Both the position numbers and the translations under genes were made by a program. From positions 1-14,091 of the forward strand of contig DKAR01000211.1 of the NCBI GenBank assembly GCA_002450895.1: a stretch of 14,091 nucleotides of DNA. The letters run 5' to 3'. The DNA is from Proteobacteria bacterium UBA6921 (lineage in GTDB: Bacteria > Pseudomonadota > Gammaproteobacteria > SG8-11). How positions within the stretch are numbered: the first letter of the stretch is position 1; the number at the start of each line of letters is the position of its first letter. The notes beneath the pieces are model-generated. The model saw nothing but the letters and a program-made list of their open reading frames with translations, had not been told where the DNA came from and made no database searches. Shown here piece after piece: positions 1-6,249 of the stretch.

Positions 1-390
1 GAAGCGGAATGGGAAAAAGCCGCGCGTGGCCCGAATGGAAACGAGTATCCCTGGGGCAATGACTGGCACCCGGACTATCTGAACAGCGGCGGCAAGGAAA
101 CGCAGGTCACGCCCGTGGGTTCTTTCCCGCAGGGCAAGTCGCCGTACGGCGTGTTCGATATGGCGGGCAACGTCATGGAGTGGACCGCCGACTGGTATGA
201 AGGCTACCCCGGGACCGACTATCAAAGCCCGAAGTATGGCCAGAAAGCCAAAGTCGTTCGCGGCGGCGGCTGGGGTGGCGTCGGACACTATGTGATTCCG
301 CATTACTTCCGCGCGGCATACCGCTTTGATTTCGCGCCGGACCAACGCTTCAATGACATCGGTTTCCGATGTGCGAAGGATGCGCCGTAG
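1..390 (+). CDS. FGE-sulfatase-fold protein, 3' part (5' end outside window)
   Basis: The reading frame is open from base 1 and ends at TAG 388-390, giving the last 129 residues. The GTG at 115 is internal, because family sequence continues upstream (EAEWEKAARG and YPWGN near the left edge). Landmarks in order are EAEWEKAARG, PYGVFDMAGNVMEWTADWY, VVRGGGW and a C-terminal IGFRCAK, the standard order of the C-terminal half of the SUMF1/FGE-sulfatase domain. In true formylglycine-generating enzymes two cysteines follow the RGG(S/G)W motif. Here the matching stretch (GGVGHYVIPHYFRAAYR) has none, so conversion of sulfatase cysteine to formylglycine is unlikely. Such paralogues serve as other oxidoreductase or binding modules. 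The gene overlaps the next FGE-like gene by 11 bases, so the two are probably co-translated. The substrate is unknown. Confidence 0.88.
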   Translation, partial: EAEWEKAARGPNGNEYPWGNDWHPDYLNSGGKETQVTPVGSFPQGKSPYGVFDMAGNVMEWTADWYEGYPGTDYQSPKYGQKAKVVRGGGWGGVGHYVIPHYFRAAYRFDFAPDQRFNDIGFRCAKDAP

Positions 391-1237
391 TTCCACATTT
401 GCCGTTCTTGCGCTTGCAGCGCTCAGCGCCTGCAATGCGCCGGTACCGCGCGACGAAGAACCCCAAGTCGTCTCGACGGTAAAACCGGGGATCCCATTCC
501 GGGACAAACTGAAGATCGGCGGCACTGGCCCCGAGATGCTGCGCCTGCCCGCGGGCAGTTTCATGATGGGCGACCTGCAAGGCCAGGGCCTGAACGATGA
601 ATTGCCCGCGCATCGCGTGAAAGTTCGCGCATTCGCGATCGGCAAATACGAAGTCACGTTCGACGAATACGATCGTTTCTGTGAGAACACCAAGCGCCAA
701 AAACCGCTCGATGCCGAATGGGGCCGCGATCGCCAACCCGTTATGCGCGTCGACTGGATCGATGCGGTGGCCTATACCGAATGGCTTTCGGTGCAAACAG
801 GATTCAAATACCGCCTGCCTACTGAAGCGGAATGGGAATACGCCGCACGCGCGGGAACCGACACTGACTATTGGTGGGGCAACGAATACGAAATGGATCG
901 CGCCAGCTGCTTTGAATGCGGCCAACTCGCGCTGGCGTGGCGCGCACTACCAGTCGGTTCGTTTCAGCCCAACCCGTTTGGACTGTATGACACGGTCGGA
1001 AATCTCTGGGAATGGACCGCGTCCGAATGGACGCCAAAATATAAAGGCGCGGAACAACGCGCGCTGCGCCGATCCCAGGTCAAGATCACGGCCAACTACC
1101 TCGACGGAATCCAGATCGCCATGCGCGGCGGATCGTGGAACCTGAATCCCAAAGACAGTCGCGTTTCTTCGCGCTATTACGGTGCGCCCCAGTCAAAGAC
1201 GACCAATCTCGGATTTCGTGTCGCGCGCGACCTCTAA
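380..1237 (+). CDS. Lipoprotein with FGE-sulfatase (SUMF1-like) domain
   Basis: A complete 285-residue protein. I place the start at ATG 380 because it directly gives a lipoprotein signal (MRRSSTFAVLALAALSAC, lipobox LSAC with Cys18). In-frame ATGs at 326 and 353 would only add a charged leader lying inside the upstream gene. The FGE-sulfatase domain covers roughly residue 50 to the end: RLPAGSFMMGD, IGKYEVTFDEYDRFC, RLPTEAEWEYAARAG (about 135-149), GNLWEWT (about 207) and MRGGSWN (about 248), ending LGFRVARDL. The segment after RGGSW contains no cysteine, so the FGE active-site pair is missing. A separate CFEC pair (C177, C180) precedes GNLWEWT. The start overlaps the stop of the preceding paralogue, which implies translational coupling and a tandem duplication. 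It is probably anchored in the envelope. Function is unknown; it could act as a binding or accessory protein. Confidence 0.87.
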   Translation: MRRSSTFAVLALAALSACNAPVPRDEEPQVVSTVKPGIPFRDKLKIGGTGPEMLRLPAGSFMMGDLQGQGLNDELPAHRVKVRAFAIGKYEVTFDEYDRFCENTKRQKPLDAEWGRDRQPVMRVDWIDAVAYTEWLSVQTGFKYRLPTEAEWEYAARAGTDTDYWWGNEYEMDRASCFECGQLALAWRALPVGSFQPNPFGLYDTVGNLWEWTASEWTPKYKGAEQRALRRSQVKITANYLDGIQIAMRGGSWNLNPKDSRVSSRYYGAPQSKTTNLGFRVARDL

Positions 1238-1248
1238 CTTCCACGGCA

Positions 1249-1779
1249 TCACGGCGCTAATGGCGCGGAAGCGTCACCGAGCAAACGCAGATAGAGCGTC
1301 AAGGCCTCTGTGGAAAAACAACAGAACACCACCTGCTCGAAAGCGTCGTGAATCTGGAGCGCATCGCGCACCGTCGCAACCGCCACCGACGCCGCACGAT
1401 CCGGCGGATAACCGTATACGCCGGTACTGATGCCAGGAAAGGCAATCGATTTCAATTTGAGTTCCGCAGCAAGCTCAAGGGATCGGCGATAACACGAAGC
1501 AAGCAGTTCTGCTTCGGCGCGCGTACCGCCGTGCCAAACGGGACCGACCGTGTGAATGACGTACTTGGCTGGAAGTCGATACCCGCGCGTGACTTTGGCG
1601 TCTCCGGTGCGGCAGCCGCGCAACGCACGGCATTCATCCAGCAATTCCGGGCCGGCGGCGCGATGGATCGCGCCATCGACGCCACCGCCACCCAACAGCG
1701 ATGAATTAGCGGCGTTCACGATCGCATCGACACGGAGCGTCGTGATATCCGCTTTCAGCGCTGTGAGTGTCGTGGCCAT
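1249..1779 (-). CDS. ymdB: Macrodomain O-acetyl-ADP-ribose deacetylase, YmdB/MacroD type
   Basis: A 176-residue single-domain protein that follows the E. coli YmdB pattern closely. The ADP-ribose-binding NAAN motif is at residues 22-25, GGGGVDGAIHRAAG at 30-43, HTVGPVW at 76-82, and the diphosphate-binding loop GISTGVYGYP at 116-125. Asn25 and Asp35, the residues tied to catalysis in YmdB/MacroD proteins, are both present, so hydrolase activity is expected: removal of acetyl from O-acetyl-ADP-ribose and of mono-ADP-ribose from acidic side chains. In E. coli the protein also modulates RNase III. It lies 70 bases downstream of, and in the same direction as, the HTH-ferredoxin gene and may share its transcript. 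It converges with the FGE-like lipoprotein gene across an 11-base gap in which I see no terminator. It is cytosolic, with no signal peptide. Confidence 0.93.
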   Translation of the reverse strand: MATTLTALKADITTLRVDAIVNAANSSLLGGGGVDGAIHRAAGPELLDECRALRGCRTGDAKVTRGYRLPAKYVIHTVGPVWHGGTRAEAELLASCYRRSLELAAELKLKSIAFPGISTGVYGYPPDRAASVAVATVRDALQIHDAFEQVVFCCFSTEALTLYLRLLGDASAPLAP

Positions 1780-1849
1780 ACGAAGACAATTCCCGGCAAC
1801 GCCAGCAACCCGTGCGTCGAATTCACCCGGCAGGATTTCATTGCCTGCG

Positions 1850-3256
1850 TTATTTGCGTTGTTGCGCGTGCAGCTGCGTGACAGGAACGCCGTTCAATTG
1901 AAACTGCGTGCGCCAGCTCTGCGTCCACGCATTCGGTCCGGCCAGATACACATCGCAGCCTTCGAAGCGCGGCACACTTTCGCGCACAACCTTCAGCAGT
2001 TCCTTGTCACTGGTCAGCTCGTGGTAGTGGAACTGATCGAGGCTGTCGGTCCAGGCGCGGCAGAGGTTATTGAGATAGTGCGCACCCTGCGGCGCGATCC
2101 AGAACAGGTGCAGGAACGGCGCGACATCCAGCGCCATCGCATGCTCGATGAGTGCCTTGATCGGCGCAAATCCTTCTTCGTTTGCGATAAAGATGATCGG
2201 CCGCGTTGAACCTGCGTCGAGAATGAAGTGACCGCGCGGACCGGAAACCTGCACGACATCGGCGGGTTCCAGCTGCGGCAGATCACGCGCCTGGAAGTAC
2301 AAATTACGCTCGTCACAGGGACAACCTGCCGCGGGAAGTTTCATCGAACCACCGCGCGGAAAATGCAGAGTGAATTCCTGACCGGCGAGATACCGCAAGC
2401 GCGTGTCCGGCGATGTCTGCAAATGAAGCTGTGTCACGCCCGTTGCTGGGACCGTCACGGCCTTCACGCGCGCGTCGGCGGACTGTGCGGAAATCACGTC
2501 CGCGGTGAGTGCTTCTTCTGCTTCCAGCGTGACATCCGTAACCGCCGTGTTGGCGCACATCAGCACAACGCCTTCAGCCAGTTCTTTCGGAGTCAGCGTG
2601 TAGCCGGTCTGGCGCACAGCCTTCGTGCGACCGGAAACAACGCGCGCCTTGCACTTGCCGCAGCGGCCGTCCGAACAACCATAGTCCAATGAAAGTCCGG
2701 AACGCAGCCCGGAATCCAGCAGCGTATCCGTTCCTTCGACAAAGAATTCGTGGCCCGTTCCTCGAATGACCACCTGCGCGGCCATGATGCGCAGCAGGCT
2801 GTCCCGTGCCATCAAGCCGTGTTCCGAATCCGGCGGCGGCGGACGGATCGCATCGATTTCTTTCAGAACTTCCCGCAGGCGCGAGCTGTCGCCGACGGAA
2901 TTCATGCTCTTGACTTTGTCACGCAACTCTTCGATGGCGCCGGCGTAGTAGCTGGCCACGGCGCGCACGCGCGCGAGTTCGATTCCGAGCGCCTGAACGC
3001 GGGCCGCCAAAGTTTCGGCGTCGGGCAGCACGCGCTCACGAACGCGCTTGGCAAAGGCGGTTTCCTTGATGTGTTCGACGCGATCGAGTTCTTTTTGGTC
3101 GTGGAGTCGCGTTTCGGGATACAGGCGCAGCAGATCGTCCGCGACGATATGCCCCTCAAAAGTTGTCAAATCGCCGTCCTTGATGCGCTGCTGCAAGGTT
3201 CCACGGCTTACGCCGACCAGACGTGCGGCGCGCGAGACGGTTAGCAAATGCGGCAT
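1850..3256 (-). CDS. HTH - [2Fe-2S] ferredoxin - ferredoxin-reductase-like fusion, probable redox-sensing regulator
   Basis: A 468-residue protein; ATG at 3256 has a GGAG Shine-Dalgarno 7 bases upstream. Residues 1-50 form a MerR/excisionase-like helix-turn-helix (LTVSRAARLVGVSRGTLQQR, then HIVADDLLRLYPETR). Residues 52-135 are charged and look helical, a plausible coiled-coil linker. Residues 160-245 are a plant-type ferredoxin with C194-x4-C199-x2-C202 and C234, so the cluster ligands are intact. Residues 262-468 match the FAD- and NAD-binding domains of ferredoxin reductases (YLAGQEFTLHFP, VSGPRGHFIL, GFAPIKALIEHAM, VYLAGP). However, the FAD motif RxYS(T) is replaced by SMKLPA, the usual GGTGFAP is NEEGFAP, and the terminal CGP is AGP. 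I infer a DNA-binding protein that senses redox through its iron-sulfur cluster, with a reductase module reduced to a weak or sensory role. The macrodomain gene follows; an sRNA-like locus diverges. Confidence 0.85.
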   Translation of the reverse strand: MPHLLTVSRAARLVGVSRGTLQQRIKDGDLTTFEGHIVADDLLRLYPETRLHDQKELDRVEHIKETAFAKRVRERVLPDAETLAARVQALGIELARVRAVASYYAGAIEELRDKVKSMNSVGDSSRLREVLKEIDAIRPPPPDSEHGLMARDSLLRIMAAQVVIRGTGHEFFVEGTDTLLDSGLRSGLSLDYGCSDGRCGKCKARVVSGRTKAVRQTGYTLTPKELAEGVVLMCANTAVTDVTLEAEEALTADVISAQSADARVKAVTVPATGVTQLHLQTSPDTRLRYLAGQEFTLHFPRGGSMKLPAAGCPCDERNLYFQARDLPQLEPADVVQVSGPRGHFILDAGSTRPIIFIANEEGFAPIKALIEHAMALDVAPFLHLFWIAPQGAHYLNNLCRAWTDSLDQFHYHELTSDKELLKVVRESVPRFEGCDVYLAGPNAWTQSWRTQFQLNGVPVTQLHAQQRK

Positions 3257-3271
3257 CCGATTGCTCCACGA

Positions 3272-3304
3272 TCAAAAATAATTTTTGAACCTCGTTGAAC
3301 TTCG
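3272..3304. promoter_or_regulatory. Candidate operator: inverted repeat plus 10-bp tandem repeat
   Basis: TCAAAAAT-A-ATTTTTGA at 3272-3288 is a perfect 8-bp inverted repeat with a one-base centre, 15 bases upstream of the HTH-ferredoxin ATG. It runs into two tandem decamers, TTGAACCTCG (3285-3294) and TTGAACTTCG (3295-3304), which differ at one base and are one helical turn apart. The second TTGAAC could be the -35 box of the plus-strand sRNA; no convincing -10 is seen (CATCTT or TCTTAC at 3317-3324 are weak). The AT-rich repeat would then sit where an UP element or activator site lies. That the HTH protein binds here is inference. Confidence 0.45.
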
Positions 3305-3330
3305 CCCAACCAGCCGCATCTTACCTATCG

Positions 3331-3463
3331 TGAAGCGGTTGCCGTGCATTACTCCTCCCCTCGAGTTGCACGGTAATTGATTCCTCCCCCAATGAGGTAG
3401 CCACCCCCGCTACCTCTTACTCGGAGCGCGCTATGACCCCCCTCATGCGCGCTCTCTTTTTTT
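3331..3463 (+). ncRNA. Putative small RNA with three C-rich-loop hairpins (sX13-like architecture)
   Basis: No gene covers this stretch, yet it folds into three consecutive hairpins. Hairpin 1 pairs 3337-3348 with 3367-3378 (12 bp, three G-U) and has an 18-base loop containing CTCCTCCCC. A linker at 3379-3393 carries TTCCTCCCCC. Hairpin 2 pairs GAGGTAGC 3394-3401 with GCTACCTC 3409-3416, loop CACCCCC. Hairpin 3 pairs 3424-3431 with 3447-3454 and 3433-3436 with 3443-3446, loop CCCCCC, and is followed by T7. C-rich CCUCC-type loops can pair with Shine-Dalgarno or other G-rich mRNA regions. This is the known design of sX13 in Xanthomonas and of the CCUCC-bearing sRNAs of alphaproteobacteria. The 5' end is set only approximately from a possible -35 at 3295-3300; the 3' end is well defined. 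Homology to sX13 is not established, only the shared layout. Confidence 0.65.
3424..3463 (+). terminator. Rho-independent terminator of the putative sRNA
   Basis: GAGCGCGC (3424-3431) pairs with GCGCGCTC (3447-3454). After a bulged T3432, ATGA pairs with TCAT, closing a CCCCCC loop. TCT and then seven T (3457-3463) follow. The T run lies only on the plus strand, so this is not the terminator of either minus-strand neighbour. Since no plus-strand protein gene precedes it, it marks the 3' end of an RNA gene. Confidence 0.85.
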
Positions 3464-3472
3464 GCCCAGAAT

Positions 3473-3952
3473 TCAGTAAACCGGCGTGTTCTGTGCCTGC
3501 CAGCGTTGCAGGAGTATCAGACATTCGTCGCGCATAAAATCACCAATTATCTGCACGGGACTTCCACCGAGCTGCCGAATTTGGTCGTTGGAGAGAGTCA
3601 GCTCATTGAACCCCAGCGCCTGCACGTCCGCAATTCGGGTTCCGAAAACGAGCACGGGAATGCGCGCCCAGTGGATGGCCGAAAAACACATCGGACACGG
3701 TTCGGTCGTGGAGTACATGACGCAATCGGAAAGATCGTAACGCCCCAGCGATTTTGACGCGCGGCGTATCGCGTTGATCTCCGCGTGGCACGTGGCATCG
3801 TGCTGGCTCAACACCGTGTTGTGATCGCAGGCAAGAATTTCGCCTTGATGGACGAGGCAGGCGCCAAACGGGCCGCCCTCGCCGCGCGGAACCGCGTCCA
3901 TCGCGTTGGCGATGGCAGCTTCCATGGAGCGGCGGTCCGGAGCAAAAGTCAT
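3473..3952 (-). CDS. Guanine-deaminase-like nucleobase/nucleoside deaminase
   Basis: A 159-residue member of the cytidine deaminase superfamily. Zinc and catalytic signatures are intact: H56-A-E58 and TEPCPMC with C86 and C89, plus GGPFGACLV near residue 26. Length, the block SKSLGRYDLSDCVMY and a C-terminal aromatic tail (NTPVY) resemble Bacillus GuaD more than TadA. GuaD deaminates guanine to xanthine. The GFDD block of GuaD, whose Asp contributes to proton transfer, reads GFNE here, so exact substrate (guanine, cytosine-like or another base) is uncertain. ATG at 3952 is preceded by AAGGA at about 9 bases. It is the last gene of the long minus-strand run, 76 bases after the M1 peptidase, and ends just before the sRNA terminator on the opposite strand. 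Cytosolic. Confidence 0.85.
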   Translation of the reverse strand: MTFAPDRRSMEAAIANAMDAVPRGEGGPFGACLVHQGEILACDHNTVLSQHDATCHAEINAIRRASKSLGRYDLSDCVMYSTTEPCPMCFSAIHWARIPVLVFGTRIADVQALGFNELTLSNDQIRQLGGSPVQIIGDFMRDECLILLQRWQAQNTPVY

Positions 3953-4028
3953 GGACGGTGATCCTTTGATTCCTGAGGTCGTTCTACCATCTCCGTCGTC
4001 GCAGACGCAACGCGGGTTTTCGCGGAGG

Positions 4029-6182
4029 CTACTGAATCAACGCCGGGCGCGGCGCCAGTTTGCCGGCAGGAGTTGCCGGTGCGACTACGCCATCCACCGG
4101 AACCGTCACGGACAATGCCGAACTGATCACCGGCCATTGTCCTTTCACAATATTTTTCAGCTCCTCTCCTTCAAACCCGAGAAAGCTGTAGCGCGCGTAG
4201 TGCGGAAGTTTGCGCGCGAGCACCGGCAACGCGTCCGGCCGCATCGTTGCGAGCCACGCCACGGTGGGTCCACCCGGCGTCGGATTGGGCGCGCTGATCA
4301 CCACAGGATGATCAGTTTTCGACAGCGTTCGCTCACTCATCCGCACACCTTGATTGATGACAGCCACGCCAAACGGCTCGAGCGCTTTCGCCACGGCGGG
4401 TCGATGCCGGTTTTCCCAGCCCAGCACCCAGACGGCGCGATCCTTTGGCAGATTCTTGAAATCCTTATCGCTGCGAATTTCGATTTGGCTCGGAGCGGCC
4501 TCTTTCCAGGTGTTCGCCAGCGCTTGATACGCATCACGCAACTTCGGCGCGGCCTGGGCGGGAACGAGAATCAGCACTTTTTCCGCCCCGAACAGCTGCG
4601 ACAGCGCAGGCGGAACTTCAGACGGATCGAGACGGCGGAACACATCGAATTCAGGATCCACGTCGAGCCGCAGCGGTCGCGCCGTCACGCGAAATTCAAA
4701 ATCCGCGCTCTTGCCGGTGAGCGGGACCGTGGCTTGAAACGCCATCTCGGTGTTCTCCAGCGAAATCGCCACCGGCACATGCGCGGCGAAAGGCGCGTCC
4801 TTCTGCGTCTGTTCAATTTTTCCCTGCACGACAAACTCCGCGCCATCCGCGCGCGCACGCACGTGGGTCACTTTCAATTGCGGTGCACCCTCGCGTTTCA
4901 CCCACGGATCGAAGTCAGCGCCAAGATCGAGGCCGGAACTCTTTTGAAATGTGTTCTTCACATCGTCGAAGGTCGCAACCTGGAATCGATAGCCGGCGTA
5001 AAACTCCCGCAGCGCTTTCACGAACGCCGCGTCACCCAGCCGGAGCCGCAACATGTGAAACAGCATCAGCGTCTTTCCATAGCCGACGGCTTCGGTGACC
5101 GCGCTGTGGCGCGAACGGAATTCCGTCAACGGGAAGTCGCGCTCGGAGCGAACGAAGTCGGTGTACTTTTGCAGCACGCCACGCCGGTGCGCTGCCCCGT
5201 CGCCGCGCTGCTCCTGAAAGAGATGATCGGCAAGGTAGCTTGTGAGGCCCTCGGACCAGTTGCCGGTGGCGTAATCCACGTACACGCCGTTGCCCCACCA
5301 GTTGTGCAAAATCTCGTGCGGGTATGACGAATACACAATGAACGGCAGGCGGATCACCTTGGAGCCGAGCAACGTGAACGACGGCATGCCGAAACCCGTT
5401 TCCCAGAAGTTCTCCACCAGCGCGAACTTGGCGTAGGGATAGGAACCGAGCAGATTGCTGTACATGTTCACGTATTTGACGGTGGCATCCAGATACGTCT
5501 GCGCCAGCGCATCATCCGGCGCACGCAGCATGATCATCGCCTGCGTCCCTTCGCTGGTTTTCGAGTACTCCGAGAATGGCGCCGCCATCAGGTAGATTTC
5601 GTCCTGCGGATGCATCTCTTCCCAGCCCACCACCCGCGCGTCGCCGTCCACGTCGTGGCGCGTGCGTGCGCCCTGGCTGATGACATCCCACGCCGTGGGT
5701 ACGTGCGCTTCCAGCGTGAAGGCAACGAGGCCTTCATCGAAGCGCGGGTACCAACCGCTGGCGCCTTCCAAAAACACGCCTTCGTTGTCGATGATTCCGA
5801 CGGACTCGCGCATGCCACGCGACATTTCGGACGACTCGTCGCTGAGCGGATGATTGATTTCGCCGCTGTAGCTGATCTGGAATTCGCGCGCACCCGGCGG
5901 CAGCGTCACGACAAAGTGTTCGTAGATTTCGTCAGCCGGCGCACCTTCCGCCGGGGCCAACGTCACATTCGGTGTCACGGTTTTCGGCGCCAATCCCTTG
6001 TGCAGGATGAATTGATATGACTTGCCATGCGCCAGTCCGCGCGGCAGCTTGATGTTGTCGGTCGCGGTGATCCGATGCGTCGCCGGATCCAGCATTACGG
6101 TCAGGGCGTGGCTCAAATGGTCTTCCGCCGCCACGGGCTGGACCAGCGCGACCGCAAATAAAAACAGGGAGAGTCGTTTCAC
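4029..6182 (-). CDS. Exported M1-family (gluzincin) metallopeptidase-like protein
   Basis: I choose GTG at 6182, which has AGGGG 7-8 bases upstream and gives a clear signal peptide (MKRLSLFLFAVALVQPVAAED). An ATG at 6248 would add 22 residues of poor leader. The product is 717 residues. The N-terminal beta domain (about 25-200) is followed by the peptidase core: ETGFGMPSFT (261-270) in place of the GAMEN exopeptidase motif, the zinc motif H289-E-I-L-H293, NWSEG with E311 as third ligand, and Y368 in AVGYGK as the likely transition-state tyrosine. Seventeen residues separate HEXXH and the glutamate, rather than the 18 of classical M1 enzymes. Lack of GxMEN suggests specificity unlike that of ordinary aminopeptidases. 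The last 170 residues have no motif I recognise. Likely periplasmic. It lies 67 bases after the ChaA-like gene. Confidence 0.88.
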   Translation of the reverse strand: MKRLSLFLFAVALVQPVAAEDHLSHALTVMLDPATHRITATDNIKLPRGLAHGKSYQFILHKGLAPKTVTPNVTLAPAEGAPADEIYEHFVVTLPPGAREFQISYSGEINHPLSDESSEMSRGMRESVGIIDNEGVFLEGASGWYPRFDEGLVAFTLEAHVPTAWDVISQGARTRHDVDGDARVVGWEEMHPQDEIYLMAAPFSEYSKTSEGTQAMIMLRAPDDALAQTYLDATVKYVNMYSNLLGSYPYAKFALVENFWETGFGMPSFTLLGSKVIRLPFIVYSSYPHEILHNWWGNGVYVDYATGNWSEGLTSYLADHLFQEQRGDGAAHRRGVLQKYTDFVRSERDFPLTEFRSRHSAVTEAVGYGKTLMLFHMLRLRLGDAAFVKALREFYAGYRFQVATFDDVKNTFQKSSGLDLGADFDPWVKREGAPQLKVTHVRARADGAEFVVQGKIEQTQKDAPFAAHVPVAISLENTEMAFQATVPLTGKSADFEFRVTARPLRLDVDPEFDVFRRLDPSEVPPALSQLFGAEKVLILVPAQAAPKLRDAYQALANTWKEAAPSQIEIRSDKDFKNLPKDRAVWVLGWENRHRPAVAKALEPFGVAVINQGVRMSERTLSKTDHPVVISAPNPTPGGPTVAWLATMRPDALPVLARKLPHYARYSFLGFEGEELKNIVKGQWPVISSALSVTVPVDGVVAPATPAGKLAPRPALIQ

Positions 6183-6249
6183 CTTGGTACCCCTCAAAAA
6201 CCCATGCCGGAACGAAGTCGCCCGTTCAGCGGTCATTGCCCACATCACT

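Noticed and set aside
1238..1248. Terminator between convergent genes
   Set aside because: Only 11 bases separate the stops and I found no stem followed by a T run on either strand.
1780..1849. Hairpin GCAGG...CCTGC between fusion gene and macrodomain gene
   Set aside because: Only five base pairs and no T run; too weak to call a terminator or regulatory element.
3394..3463. Attenuator or leader for a plus-strand gene
   Set aside because: No plus-strand gene follows the T run; both neighbours are on the minus strand, so an independent RNA is the simpler reading.
3906..5327. 473-codon plus-strand open frame
   Set aside because: It lies antisense to the M1 peptidase and deaminase, which carry clear motifs. 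Its translation is arginine/histidine-rich without any domain, typical of a shadow frame in GC-rich DNA.
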